From an uncultured Flavobacteriales bacterium (lineage in GTDB: Bacteria > Bacteroidota > Bacteroidia > Flavobacteriales > BACL11), in assembly GCA_905181585.1 (NCBI GenBank), contig CAJIYG010000004.1:34533-98532 (forward strand): a stretch of DNA of 64,000 bases. Reading direction: 5' to 3'. Shown in pieces: positions 33,701-44,650 of the stretch. Within the stretch, counting starts at the first letter, position 1. Each line of letters begins with the position of its first letter. The notes below the pieces were generated by a model. That model did no database searches. It was not told where the DNA came from and was given only the letters and a program-made list of their open reading frames with translations. Made by a program: the position numbers and the translations under genes.

Positions 33701-35619
33701 CAGGAGCAGTTATATTAACAGTTTGGTCAATCTGACAACTTCCATTATCACTAACAGTAACAACATAATTTCCAGCAGATAAATCAGAAAAAACAGTGTC
33801 GTAAGGAATAGGGTTAGGATTTAAAACTACCATTTAGATAATAACTAAAAGGAGCTAACATAGTACTTAAAACCTCAACAGTTATACGCCCGTCAGTATC
33901 ATCCCAGCAATTTACATCAGAATGAGAAATTTGAAATTCAATAGGAGTAATTGTATCTGATTCCATAGAAGAACTTGCACAAGCAGATTCTTGAGTTAAA
34001 TAAAAGAACTGATATCCTGATGGTAAATCAATTGAATCAATAGTATGTATTTGAAAAGAAAGATTATCAGGATTTGAATAATTAACATCTTCAAGTAGTG
34101 AATATGGTCCTCCAATATTATCAGAACCATAAATATGATAAATAGTTGAAGCATCACCTCCAAAACTATAATTCCAATCAAGGGTAAGGTCACCCGCACC
34201 ATTTAAAAAAGCACACTGTAAATCTGGCTCTGAAAGACCTTGAGCTGCAGTGACTTCGATAGAGATTGTTGCTAAAGTAATAGCTGGCGCTGGACAAAAA
34301 TCATCATAAGCCTTTATTGCGAATGTATATAGGTTAGAGATTGTTCCACAACCAGCATCACTAGCAATATGATTACAATCAGTAAGCCATTCAAAATATC
34401 CATTTACAACTGAAGGACTAGAAAAAGGAGGAACAACTCCTGAGCCATTGTTAAAGATAGCACAAGGAGGCTCGGCACAATCAAAAATATTTACAAAATC
34501 ACCAGACATCTGTCCTCCAGTAATCTCAAGAGTAATATCTTGAGGCTCACCATTTGGGTATGTATCAAGAGAATCTATTCCAGAAATATTAAAACTTACT
34601 AAACTACCAGCAGGAACTGAAGTACTGAATGATGGTAAGCCGGTAATTGGATCAGTAAAAGGAGCTTCAATTGTCGGAGGATTATTTGGTAAGTTACCTG
34701 ACAAAGAAGGACATGCAAGAAGTACAGCTTGAATTTCTCTGTAAATTGAAGCAACTTTTTGACCACACTTGTAAGCATCTATTCTAACAACAGTTACAAA
34801 ATTTCCTGAAATATTTGAATTATATGAAATCTCTCCAGTCTGAGAATTAAGTGTAACATTACCAGGAAGCGGATTATTAAACGCATATGGCGCTACCCAA
34901 GGTAATGCAGCAGGATTACCTGCTGCAGGATCAAAATTTCCGAAAAAATCATCTAAAGGCTCGTCCCATCCATATGAGATAGAATCTAGCTCATTATCAG
35001 ATGCGTTGTGTGAGTAAGAGAATGGATAACCAGTACAAATAATTGTTTTTGGACTCTCATTGAAGATTGGAGAAGAATCAAAACATGGTTCTGCTGGAAT
35101 GAGATTTCCCAGCGGATCAACATATGGAAACATTGAAGCTCTTAAAGTAAATCCTTCACTTGGTGATGTTGTACTTGATAAAACTAAATTTGTTATTGCC
35201 CCATTTCTACAACATGAGTCCCATGTAAACTGCCATCCAGTTGGCGGAGGAGAACCTGGCAAACTAACAGGTTGAGATTCATAAAGATACTCTTCTACTG
35301 CACCTACAGGGTTAGTTGAGCAGTCAAGTTGAGAGTTCCCACTATTTACAACATCACAATCTGGAGAGATATCTGAATTGGAAATAAAATCTAATGACAT
35401 TGATGATACAGTTGGATGATCCCAAACGTTAATCGTTTGAGCAAAAGTACTTAAAGAAGTACCATCACAATCTCGATATAATTTTAACTTAAAAATATAC
35501 TTCCCAGCATCTGGACCAACCTTTATACACTCCCATGTAATTTCACCACCCATCAAGTGAGTTGCCTGCATTTGAAAAACACTACAAAGCGCTACTAGTA
35601 GAATTAATAATTTCTTCAT
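30756..35619 (-). CDS. Large T9SS-secreted surface protein with SprB-type repeats (third), frame broken once
   Basis: Piece one (35619-33814, 601 residues) has a signal peptide (MKKLLILLVALCSVFQMQA) and starts the mature part with THLMGGEITWECI, a domain common at the N-terminus of Bacteroidota surface proteins, with many paired cysteines. Piece two (33833-30756, 1,025 residues) carries about ten SprB-type repeats and a type A T9SS sorting domain ending KLVIK. Removing one base near 33828 joins them in the same way as the uninterrupted paralogue at 21800-21850 (YYLNG-VLN-NPIPYD), giving about 1,620 residues. Except for its N-terminal third and last dozen residues, it is nearly the same protein as the one at 18743-23077. 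The extra base is not in a homopolymer, so real inactivation is possible. Confidence 0.87.
30796..33654 (-). repeat. 2,859-bp near-identical direct repeat, copy B
   Basis: Partner of 18783-21641, in the same orientation, with about 9.2 kb between the copies that contains the whole middle adhesin gene. The block lies wholly inside coding sequence, and the sequence on both sides differs from copy A. Confidence 0.97.
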
Positions 35620-35636
35620 AAATAAAAAATTTTTCC

Positions 35637-35670
35637 CAAATTTACAAAATATTACTCTCTATTAGACAAA
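35637..35670 (-). promoter_or_regulatory. Promoter of the third repeat-protein gene
   Basis: On the minus strand TTTG (35670-35667) and TAAATTTG (35644-35637) match the Bacteroidota -33 and -7 boxes, with a 22-base gap, slightly long. The predicted start near 35631 leaves a 10-15 base leader before 35619. Confidence 0.55.
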
Positions 35671-35771
35671 GTATTTCTTAAATCTTATATAGAATTGAAT
35701 GTTAATAACACCGATTTAAAACCCTTTAATAAAAAGTTATTAAAATTAGATAATTAACATTTCAAAAATAA

Positions 35772-35779
35772 TAGATTTG
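35772..35779 (+). promoter_or_regulatory. Candidate -7 box of uvrD
   Basis: TAGATTTG fits TAnnTTTG exactly. A possible TTG start codon at 35777 lies inside this box, which supports the ATG at 35795 as the real start. No good -33 element was seen. Confidence 0.5.
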
Positions 35780-35794
35780 TGTAACAAAAATCAA

Positions 35795-38053
35795 ATGCAA
35801 AACCATTTAGAAAAATTAAACACAGAACAGCGCAAAGCTGTTGAACATATGGATGGGCCCCTTATGGTAATTGCAGGAGCAGGATCAGGAAAAACAAGGG
35901 TCCTTACCCACAGAATTATTAATCTCTTAGAAAATAAGATAAGTCCTTTTAATATTTTGGCTTTAACTTTTACAAATAAAGCCTCAAAGGAGATGCGAAA
36001 TAGGATTGACTCAATAGTGAGTAACAATATTTCCCGAGATTTATGGATGGGTACTTTCCACTCTGTGTTTTCTAGAATACTAAGAATAGAGGCTAGCAGG
36101 CTAAATTACCCTACAAATTTCACTATTTATGATTCTGATGATGCTAAAAGTCTCATTAGATCAATAATTAAAGAGCTAAATCTAGATAAAGATATTTATA
36201 AGTTTTCAATGATTGCAAATAGAATTTCTGCACTGAAAAATAACTTTATCACCCATGATAAATATAATAATTACAATGAGCTAGTTCAAACAGACAAGAT
36301 TGCTAAAAGACCAGATTTTCAAAGAATTTATACTTTATACACTAAAAGATGCCTGCAAGCTAGTGCAATGGATTTTGATGATTTATTGTTAAACACCTAT
36401 AAATTATTAGATAATTACCCAGATATACTTCTAAAGTATCAAAGTAAGTTTAGGTATATTTTAATAGACGAGTATCAAGATACAAATCATGTACAATACT
36501 TAATAATCAAAAAATTAGCAGCACTAAATGAAAATATTTGTGTAGTTGGTGATGATGCTCAAAGTATTTACTCTTTTAGAGGAGCTAAAATCCAAAACAT
36601 ACTTAACTTCAAAGCTGACTATCCAGATTTTAAGAGTTATAAATTAGAACAAAATTACAGATCAACAACTACAATTGTTGAGACAGCCAACAGCCTTATT
36701 CAACACAATGAAAATCAAATTCCAAAAGAGGTTTGGACAGAAAATGAAGAAGGAGAAAAAATTATAATTTGCAAATGTGGCTCTGACAATGACGAAGGGA
36801 GACTTGTAGCAAATACAATTTTTGACATAAAAATGCAGCAGTATGCTCAGCCAAAAGACTTTGCAATATTATACAGAACAAATGCACAATCAAGAGCTCT
36901 TGAGGAGTCTCTTAGAAAACAAAATATTCCTTATAAAATTTATGGAGGACTTTCATTTTATCAAAGAAAAGAGATTAAAGATATTTTGGCATACTGCCGT
37001 TTAACTGTAAATCCAAATGACGAAGAAGCCCTAAAAAGAGTAATTAATTATCCCGGTAGAGGAATAGGAAACACTACTCTTCAAAAATTAGTTGTTTATG
37101 CTAATGAGAAAAACACCAGTATGTGGAACATCATTAATAATCTTAAGAATTTTGACCACAACATTAATAAAGGAACAAGTCTAAAATTAGAGCAATTTGC
37201 TTTGTTAATTCAAAACTATCAAGCTCAACTAGAATCAAAAGATGCATATTTCTTAGCTGAACACATAGCAAAATCTTCTGGAATTTTTAATGACCTTTAT
37301 AATGACAAAAGCCCCGAGGGAGTTAGTAGGTTTGAAAACATTCAAGAACTATTGAACGGTCTAAAAGATTTTTGTGAGAATACAGAAAAAAATTCTTTAG
37401 CAGAATACATGACAGATGTTGCTCTTTTAACAAACCAAGATAATGAAAAGGAAGAAGATTTTAATAAAGTTACACTAATGACTGTTCATGCAGCTAAAGG
37501 ACTTGAATTTCCTTATGTTTTTGTTGTTGGCTTAGAACAAAACTTATTCCCATCTATGATGTCTGGAGATAGTCAAGAAAATTTAGAAGAAGAAAGAAGA
37601 TTGTTTTATGTTGCAATAACCAGAGCCGAAAAAAGACTTTTTTTATCCTTCGCAACAAATAGATTTAAGTGGGGTCAGTTTATTGACTGTGAACCGAGTA
37701 GATTTCTAAATGAACTTGATGAAAAATATCTTCAAAAAACAGAAATTCACACAAAGAAAAAAGAAAAATTCTTCAGTCAAAAAAAACAAATCATAAAAAA
37801 AAGATTTGAGCAAAAAAATCTTAGCACTAAGATTCCAACTAATTTAAAAAAGGTTAATACAAATTCATTAAGCATAAATGCCAGTGACCTAGATAAAATA
37901 CAAAATGGAATGAATGTTTTACATTCAAAATTTGGAAATGGAAAAATAATTGAGATTAGCGGAGAAGATGCAAACAAAAAAGCAACAATTTTTTTTAAGC
38001 ATTTTGGCCAAAAACAACTTTTGTTAAGATTTGCAAAACTTGAAATAATTTAA
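35795..38053 (+). CDS. uvrD: ATP-dependent 3'-5' DNA helicase, UvrD/PcrA family
   Basis: A superfamily 1A helicase used in excision and mismatch repair and in clearing RecA or RNA polymerase. The motifs appear in order: Q-motif LNTEQRKAVEH, Walker A AGAGSGKTRVL, Walker B DEYQDTN, III VVGDDAQSIYSFRGA, IV QNYRSTTTI, V TVHAAKGLEF and VI VAITRAEKRL. The PcrA-type C-terminal Tudor-like domain is present (VLHSKFGNGKIIEISGED). The ATG gives 752 residues. The next gene overlaps its stop by one base, so the kinase pair downstream is probably co-transcribed. Confidence 0.95.
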   Translation: MQNHLEKLNTEQRKAVEHMDGPLMVIAGAGSGKTRVLTHRIINLLENKISPFNILALTFTNKASKEMRNRIDSIVSNNISRDLWMGTFHSVFSRILRIEASRLNYPTNFTIYDSDDAKSLIRSIIKELNLDKDIYKFSMIANRISALKNNFITHDKYNNYNELVQTDKIAKRPDFQRIYTLYTKRCLQASAMDFDDLLLNTYKLLDNYPDILLKYQSKFRYILIDEYQDTNHVQYLIIKKLAALNENICVVGDDAQSIYSFRGAKIQNILNFKADYPDFKSYKLEQNYRSTTTIVETANSLIQHNENQIPKEVWTENEEGEKIIICKCGSDNDEGRLVANTIFDIKMQQYAQPKDFAILYRTNAQSRALEESLRKQNIPYKIYGGLSFYQRKEIKDILAYCRLTVNPNDEEALKRVINYPGRGIGNTTLQKLVVYANEKNTSMWNIINNLKNFDHNINKGTSLKLEQFALLIQNYQAQLESKDAYFLAEHIAKSSGIFNDLYNDKSPEGVSRFENIQELLNGLKDFCENTEKNSLAEYMTDVALLTNQDNEKEEDFNKVTLMTVHAAKGLEFPYVFVVGLEQNLFPSMMSGDSQENLEEERRLFYVAITRAEKRLFLSFATNRFKWGQFIDCEPSRFLNELDEKYLQKTEIHTKKKEKFFSQKKQIIKKRFEQKNLSTKIPTNLKKVNTNSLSINASDLDKIQNGMNVLHSKFGNGKIIEISGEDANKKATIFFKHFGQKQLLLRFAKLEII

Positions 38054-39801
38054 TGAAAACAATAAAAATATTTTTTCTAATTTGTATTGTTTTTAATTGC
38101 GTATTAACTCATGCTCAAAGACCTAAAAAAATTGACTTTAAAAGTAAAATAGATTCAATAAATATTGTTAGCAATAATTTTGCAAGAATAAATCAAAAAG
38201 ATTCATTTTTAGTATCAAAAAAAATCACAGAAAAATTTTTAAAAAGAAAAAACTACCCTTTTGGTAAATCAAAATATTTTTTAAATACAGGAATCTATAA
38301 TTTTAACAACGCTGACTTTAATAATGCATTAAATAATTTTGATAAATCTTTAAAACTAGCAATAGAAATAAATAATATTAATTTAATTAATTCAGTTTAT
38401 TCATGGAAACTAAACACACTTCTCAAATTACAAGATTCCTCTTTAAATATTGAGCTTAATAAATCTCTTAAATATTTAAAATTTAATAGAGATACACTAT
38501 TACAAAAAGAAGACACTGCTTTACTAGCTAAAAGACTGTCGTTTTTAAGCCGAAGTTTCCGATTAGATTCAAATTTTTCTAAATCTTTAGAATATATAGA
38601 CTCATCATTATTTTATAGCTACTCTATTAATGACACACTAAATATAATGAAAGCCTTAAGAAATAAAGCAATCTTACTATTTCCATCAAAAAGTAAAAAA
38701 AGCCTTGAGATATTTCAAAAAATATTTAACTACTCAAAGAAAATTAATAACCCTGAACTAAAAATTGAAAGCAGATTTAACTTAGGTCGAATGTTTGTGC
38801 TAAAAAACAATCTAGACTCAGCCATATTTTATTGTAAATCAGCACTAGAAATAATAAACACAACAAATAAAAAAGCAAATTTAAGGCAGGTTCTTTCTGA
38901 AATTTCTAAAATTTATGAATTAAAAGAAGATTATAAAAATGCTTTTTTTACAACAAAAATAATTGATAGTCTAAATGAAGTAAATACAAAAAAACTATTA
39001 TCAAATAATGAATTAGAAAAAACTAATTTAGAACTAAAAGAGACTCAGACAAAGCTAAAAAGCTCAACGAAAACTAGCTATGGGGTTTCAATCATTTTAT
39101 TTCTTTTCTTCATTTCACTCTACCTATACGTTACAAATAAAAAAACTCAATATTTAGAGAAAAAAACAACAGATAAAACAAAGGCTTTAGAGAATATTGC
39201 AATCCAAGAAGAAAAAATCAAGCAGGAAATTGGCGAAGAACTACACGACAATATTGGAGGATCACTAGCAGCTTTAAAAATGAGATTATCTCAACTAAAT
39301 GACCCAAATTACTATAGTTCATTAAAAAAAGAAATAAATAATCTAGAAGATATATATAACCAAGTCAGACAATTATCCTCTAATTTATCAACTAACCCTC
39401 ACATAAAAGAAAACTTTCTAGAAAAAATTGAAATACTTTGCGAAAAAACTTTTGCTAACTCAAAAGAAATTCAATTAGAAGCCTTTCCAAGAGAAGAGTT
39501 AATTAAAATTTTTGATGATAAATTATCTAATAGTATCTCTAACATACTAAAAGAAATTTTTGCTAATATTATTAAGCATTCTCAAGCAAAAACAATTAAT
39601 GTTAGCCTCACAAAACACTTAGAATACATAAATCTAATAGTTTCAGATGATGGTATTGGCTTCAACTTAAAAACAGTCAAAAAAGGCAGTGGGTTGAAAA
39701 ACATAAAAAACAGAGCTGAAATTTTCAATGGAGAAGTTATAATTGATTCTAAAGTTAATTTTGGAACTACAATATCTATTAATTTAATTTATAAAATTTA
39801 A
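38053..39801 (+). CDS. Sensor histidine kinase with periplasmic TPR-like region (HisKA_3/LytS-NarX type)
   Basis: The 582-residue protein has a signal peptide (ending LTHAQ, residue 22), about 300 residues of helical repeats that look like TPRs (for example FNLGRMFVLKNNLDSAIFYC), a coiled segment and a membrane helix at 343-361. The H-box EELHDNIGG follows with phospho-accepting His398. The ATPase domain has the N-box at 501-505 (EIFAN), DDGIGF at 532-537 and GSGLKNIKNR at 545-554. It is paired with the response regulator four bases downstream. The signal sensed is unknown; this architecture is frequent in Bacteroidota. Confidence 0.92.
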   Translation: MKTIKIFFLICIVFNCVLTHAQRPKKIDFKSKIDSINIVSNNFARINQKDSFLVSKKITEKFLKRKNYPFGKSKYFLNTGIYNFNNADFNNALNNFDKSLKLAIEINNINLINSVYSWKLNTLLKLQDSSLNIELNKSLKYLKFNRDTLLQKEDTALLAKRLSFLSRSFRLDSNFSKSLEYIDSSLFYSYSINDTLNIMKALRNKAILLFPSKSKKSLEIFQKIFNYSKKINNPELKIESRFNLGRMFVLKNNLDSAIFYCKSALEIINTTNKKANLRQVLSEISKIYELKEDYKNAFFTTKIIDSLNEVNTKKLLSNNELEKTNLELKETQTKLKSSTKTSYGVSIILFLFFISLYLYVTNKKTQYLEKKTTDKTKALENIAIQEEKIKQEIGEELHDNIGGSLAALKMRLSQLNDPNYYSSLKKEINNLEDIYNQVRQLSSNLSTNPHIKENFLEKIEILCEKTFANSKEIQLEAFPREELIKIFDDKLSNSISNILKEIFANIIKHSQAKTINVSLTKHLEYINLIVSDDGIGFNLKTVKKGSGLKNIKNRAEIFNGEVIIDSKVNFGTTISINLIYKI

Positions 39802-39805
39802 TATC

Positions 39806-40417
39806 ATGAAAGTATTAATAATTGATGATCATAAAATATTTGGGGAGGGTCTTGCCTCAATTTTGGAAAGCATAAAAATCAAAAACGTTAGAGTATTTCA
39901 AGATCCTAAAAAAGCACTAGATCACTTAAATAAATTTAAAGATATTGATCTTGTTTTCACTGATATTAATATGCCTGAATTTAATGGATTTAAAATGTGT
40001 GAAGAATTAAGATTAAAACACAAAAAAATTAAAACTATTGTAATGTCAATGTATGATGATAAAAGAATAAAACAACAAGCATTAAAGTCAGGTGCTGATA
40101 TTTATCTAACTAAAACTGCTACAAAAGAAGAAATTTCATTAGCAATCAAAAATTGTTTTAACAATAAAAAACATATTTATAAAACCAAAAAATCATCAAC
40201 AATAGATGATAATTTCACAATTAAATATAAACTAACAACTAGAGAAAGAGAGATTATTTCAGAAATACTAGATGAAAAGTCTAATAAAGAAATAGCCGAG
40301 ATATTAAACATCAGTAAGCGAACTGTTGAAAGTCATCGAAAAAACATAGCTCTAAAATTGGACGTAAAAAATAGTATTGGAATTGCTAAAATTGCAATAA
40401 AGTATAATCTGGTATAA
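39806..40417 (+). CDS. Response regulator, NarL/LuxR family
   Basis: The 203-residue protein has a receiver domain with Asp7/Asp8, phospho-acceptor Asp53 (FTDINMP), Ser81 and Lys103 (LTKTA). The LuxR-type helix-turn-helix at about 140-200 reads LTTREREIISEI ... KEIAEILNISKRTVESHRKN. It is surely the partner of the upstream kinase. The targets cannot be read from the sequence. Confidence 0.94.
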   Translation: MKVLIIDDHKIFGEGLASILESIKIKNVRVFQDPKKALDHLNKFKDIDLVFTDINMPEFNGFKMCEELRLKHKKIKTIVMSMYDDKRIKQQALKSGADIYLTKTATKEEISLAIKNCFNNKKHIYKTKKSSTIDDNFTIKYKLTTREREIISEILDEKSNKEIAEILNISKRTVESHRKNIALKLDVKNSIGIAKIAIKYNLV

Positions 40418-40421
40418 CTGA

Positions 40422-41333
40422 TTAAATAGATTTAATAATTTCTCTGCAGATAACCTCATCTATTTTCAACTGCTCTTTTAGAGATATAGAGTCAGCAAAA
40501 TCCTTTCCATCTCTTATTCTTTTAATAAAATAGATTTTAATTTTACTGTCATAAATATTTTGTGAAAAATCAAAAATGTGTACTTCTATTTTATTTGTAA
40601 GCTCTCCAATATTTAACATCCCAAATAAATACAATGAGTTAAAACTAACCTTAACTAGGTAGACACCAGCTCTTGGTATTATTTTATTTTTCTCTAATTT
40701 TAAATTTGCAGTTGGAAAATTAATTGTTCTTCCTAACTTATTTCCATGCTCAACTAATCCAGTTAAAGTAAACTCAGATCCTAAATACTTATTAGATTTA
40801 ATAATATCTCCTGCATCTAAAAGATTTCTAATTTTAGTTGAACTTACAGAAATATCATCTAGTGCCTGAGCTGGAATCTGATCAACTGTAAACTCATAAG
40901 TTTTAGATAGTGTATGTAGATCCTCAAAAGTGCCCTCTCGATTTTTACCAAAATGATGGTCATGCCCCACGACTAAATAATGAAGGTTGATTTTATCTAC
41001 TAAAATGTCTCTTACAAAGTTTACAGATTTTGTTTTAGCAAAATCTGTAGAAAACGGATGAATAATTAAATTCTGAAGCCCAGCGGCAGCAAGCTTTTCC
41101 TTTTTTTCTAGTAAAGTATCAATTAGTTTTAAATCCTGATTCTCTGGATATAAGACATGTCTTGGGTGTGGATGAAAAGTCAACAAAACACTTTCTCCTC
41201 CTTCATTTTTAGCAATATCATTTAGATATTTAATAATATATTGATGACCAATATGTACTCCATCAAAAGTACCTATTGTGACAATAGTTTTAAAGCCAGG
41301 ATTAAACTCCTTTAATGAATTATATATCTTCAA
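40422..41333 (-). CDS. ribF: Bifunctional riboflavin kinase / FAD synthetase
   Basis: Makes FMN and then FAD from riboflavin. The N-terminal adenylyltransferase has TIGTFDGVHIGH (19-30) and VGHDHHFG (122-129). The C-terminal flavokinase has GRTINFPTANL (201-211) and the catalytic-loop region EVHIFDFSQNIYDS. The 303-residue length is normal. It converges with the response regulator gene at only four bases and diverges from atpD. Confidence 0.96.
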   Translation of the reverse strand: MKIYNSLKEFNPGFKTIVTIGTFDGVHIGHQYIIKYLNDIAKNEGGESVLLTFHPHPRHVLYPENQDLKLIDTLLEKKEKLAAAGLQNLIIHPFSTDFAKTKSVNFVRDILVDKINLHYLVVGHDHHFGKNREGTFEDLHTLSKTYEFTVDQIPAQALDDISVSSTKIRNLLDAGDIIKSNKYLGSEFTLTGLVEHGNKLGRTINFPTANLKLEKNKIIPRAGVYLVKVSFNSLYLFGMLNIGELTNKIEVHIFDFSQNIYDSKIKIYFIKRIRDGKDFADSISLKEQLKIDEVICREIIKSI

Positions 41334-41367
41334 TTAATTACTATTTATTTTTTGTTTATAAAGTGTT

Positions 41368-41375
41368 CAAAATTA
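41368..41375 (-). promoter_or_regulatory. Candidate -7 box of ribF
   Basis: TAATTTTG on the minus strand fits TAnnTTTG and predicts a leader of about 30 bases. No -33 TTTG at the right distance was found. Confidence 0.35.
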
Positions 41376-41424
41376 ACAATAAATTTATTTGGCTTAAAGT
41401 ATTAATGAAACAAATTAAAAATAG

Positions 41425-41432
41425 TAAATTTG
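41425..41432 (+). promoter_or_regulatory. Candidate -7 box of atpDC
   Basis: TAAATTTG fits the -7 consensus exactly, 44 bases before the atpD start. A TTTG at 41388-41391 is too far upstream to be its normal -33 partner. Confidence 0.45.
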
Positions 41433-41445
41433 TAGGCGATTTTAA

Positions 41446-42984
<1,539 letters not shown>

Positions 42985-42989
42985 TTATT

Positions 42990-43226
42990 ATGCAAATTGA
43001 TATACTAACACCTGAAAAGAAATTATTTTCTGGTGAGATAAAATCAGTAAAACTACCTGGAACAGATGGTGAATTTGAAATCCTTAACAATCACGCTCCT
43101 ATCATTTCTACTTTGAGCTCAGGTAAAATTCATTTAATTCAACATGACCAAAGCAAACAATCATTTGAAATAAATGGTGGTGTCGTTGAAATGCAAAAAA
43201 ACAATATTATTGTTCTAGCTGAATAA
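42990..43226 (+). CDS. atpC: ATP synthase F1 epsilon subunit, one-domain form
   Basis: The 78-residue protein has only the N-terminal beta-sandwich domain (MQIDILTPEKKLFSGEIKSV; GTDGEFEILNNHAPIISTL). The C-terminal helical hairpin, which in E. coli inhibits ATP hydrolysis, is absent; the usual length is 130-140. A terminator follows 24 bases after the stop, so this is not a frameshift loss. Short epsilon subunits occur in other Bacteroidota. Confidence 0.95.
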   Translation: MQIDILTPEKKLFSGEIKSVKLPGTDGEFEILNNHAPIISTLSSGKIHLIQHDQSKQSFEINGGVVEMQKNNIIVLAE

Positions 43227-43250
43227 TTGAAGTCAAATTAATTTAAATTC

Positions 43251-43281
43251 AAAAAAGAGGATTTTATAAATCCTCTTTTTT
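43251..43281 (+). terminator. Rho-independent terminator after atpDC
   Basis: GAGGATTT (43257-43264) pairs with AAATCCTC (43268-43275) over a three-base loop. The stem is flanked by six A on the left and six T on the right. It ends just before the next gene at 43293. Confidence 0.88.
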
Positions 43282-43292
43282 AATTTTGAGTA

Positions 43293-44012
43293 ATGAAATA
43301 CATAACTCTTATACTAATTATATTTTCTAGCTGTGTTGCTGAAAAAGAAAAAGAATTCCAACTCCAAGTTGGAGATTTTCTATTTCAAGATTTAGACTCA
43401 TCTCCTTTGTGTGAAGCTATAGAATCAGTTACACCTGGATATAATAATGGTAATTTTTCTCATGTAGGTATCATTATTAAAGGCGGCGACCCTATTCTGC
43501 AAAACGTAGATAGTAAATTTGAAGAAAAATACTTTTACAATCTGCAACAAGACTATAGAGTTCTTGAGGCTATTCCAGCAGAAGTAACAACTACTAGAAT
43601 AGATAGCTTTTTAAACAATTCTCTAGATAGCTTGAGTAATCCAAAGGTAATAGTAGGAAGGCTAAAAGTAGAATATAGGTATTTAATAAAAGATGCTATT
43701 AGATTTTTAAATGGGAAAATTGGAGTCAAATATGACGATGAATTTCTTTTAAATAATGAAAAATATTACTGCTCTGAATTAATATATGAAGCATTTAAAA
43801 AAGAAGATGTTTTTGAATTAGCACCTATGAACTTTATGAATAAAGAAAATAAAATAATGCCGATATGGCAAAATTATTATGACAAATTAAACATGAAAGT
43901 TCCCCAAGGAGAATTAGGAATTAACCCTGGATTAATGTCGATATCTAATAAAATAGATATTATCTATGATTTTACAAAAACAAAAAACTTTAAACATTCA
44001 AAGAATGAATAA
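43293..44012 (+). CDS. Putative lipoprotein, YiiX/YebB-like NlpC/P60-family cysteine hydrolase
   Basis: The 239-residue protein starts with a lipoprotein-like signal and a possible lipobox Cys14 (IIFSSC). It has the permuted NlpC/P60 pattern of YiiX proteins: GDFLFQDL, then NGNFSHVGIII with His57, and later YYCSELIYEA with Cys160. These suggest a thiol hydrolase or amidase, perhaps on cell-wall peptides or lipids. The substrate is unknown. Its stop overlaps the start of nth by eight bases. Confidence 0.8.
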   Translation: MKYITLILIIFSSCVAEKEKEFQLQVGDFLFQDLDSSPLCEAIESVTPGYNNGNFSHVGIIIKGGDPILQNVDSKFEEKYFYNLQQDYRVLEAIPAEVTTTRIDSFLNNSLDSLSNPKVIVGRLKVEYRYLIKDAIRFLNGKIGVKYDDEFLLNNEKYYCSELIYEAFKKEDVFELAPMNFMNKENKIMPIWQNYYDKLNMKVPQGELGINPGLMSISNKIDIIYDFTKTKNFKHSKNE

Positions 44013-44643
44013 AAAAGAAAAAGTTGATTTTGTTATTAGATCATTGGAAGAATTATATCCAACTACTCCAATTCCTCTTGACCATAAAGATCCATATACA
44101 CTTTTAATAGCAGTTTTATTATCTGCTCAATGTACAGATGAAAGAGTTAATAAAATCACGCCTCTTTTATTCAAAAAAGCAGATAATCCTAAAGATATGA
44201 TTAAACTATCTGTAGAAGAAATAAAAAATATTATTAGGCCTTGCGGCCTCTCCCCTATGAAAAGTAAAGGAATATATGGTTTGTCAAAAATGATCATAGA
44301 AAAGCATGATGGTAGAGTTCCAAAAAACTTTAAAGATCTTGAAGCTTTCCCATCTGTTGGTCATAAAACAGCTAGCGTTGTAATGTCACAGGCATTTGGC
44401 GTACCAGCCTTTCCAGTTGACACTCACATTCATAGATTAATGTTCCGTTGGGGATTAACAAATGGAAAAAATGTTGAAACAACTGAAAAAGATGCAAAAA
44501 GATTATTCCCTAAAAATATCTGGAACAAATTACATCTTCAAATCATATATTACGGAAGAGAATATTCTCCAGCAAGAGGATGGAATATTAAAAAAGATTT
44601 TATTACAAATAAAGTTGGAAGAAAGTCTTTGGTGAAAAAATAA
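44005..44643 (+). CDS. nth: Endonuclease III (DNA glycosylase/AP lyase) lacking the iron-sulfur cluster cysteines
   Basis: Removes oxidised pyrimidines in base excision repair. Starting at the ATG at 44005 gives 212 residues; the upstream in-frame extension would run deep into the previous gene. The helix-hairpin-helix FPSVGHKTASVV carries catalytic Lys121, and PVDTHIHR carries Asp139. The C-terminal C-x6-C-x2-C-x5-C motif that holds the [4Fe-4S] cluster in E. coli is missing: the tail reads YYGREYSPARGWNIKKDF with no cysteine. The frame is intact, so this is a cluster-free variant rather than damage. Confidence 0.93.
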   Translation: MNKKEKVDFVIRSLEELYPTTPIPLDHKDPYTLLIAVLLSAQCTDERVNKITPLLFKKADNPKDMIKLSVEEIKNIIRPCGLSPMKSKGIYGLSKMIIEKHDGRVPKNFKDLEAFPSVGHKTASVVMSQAFGVPAFPVDTHIHRLMFRWGLTNGKNVETTEKDAKRLFPKNIWNKLHLQIIYYGREYSPARGWNIKKDFITNKVGRKSLVKK

Positions 44644-44650
44644 TCAAAAA

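Noticed and set aside
18743..35619. Regularly recurring short motifs suggesting a CRISPR array
   Set aside because: The recurrences are degenerate codons of SprB-type protein repeats in one open frame, with irregular spacing and no constant direct repeat.
35777..35794. TTG at 35777 as the uvrD start
   Set aside because: The codon lies inside a good -7 promoter box, and the helicase sequence begins naturally at the ATG at 35795.
43966..44004. Longer N-terminus of Nth
   Set aside because: It overlaps the end of the preceding lipoprotein gene and adds residues not found in the family.
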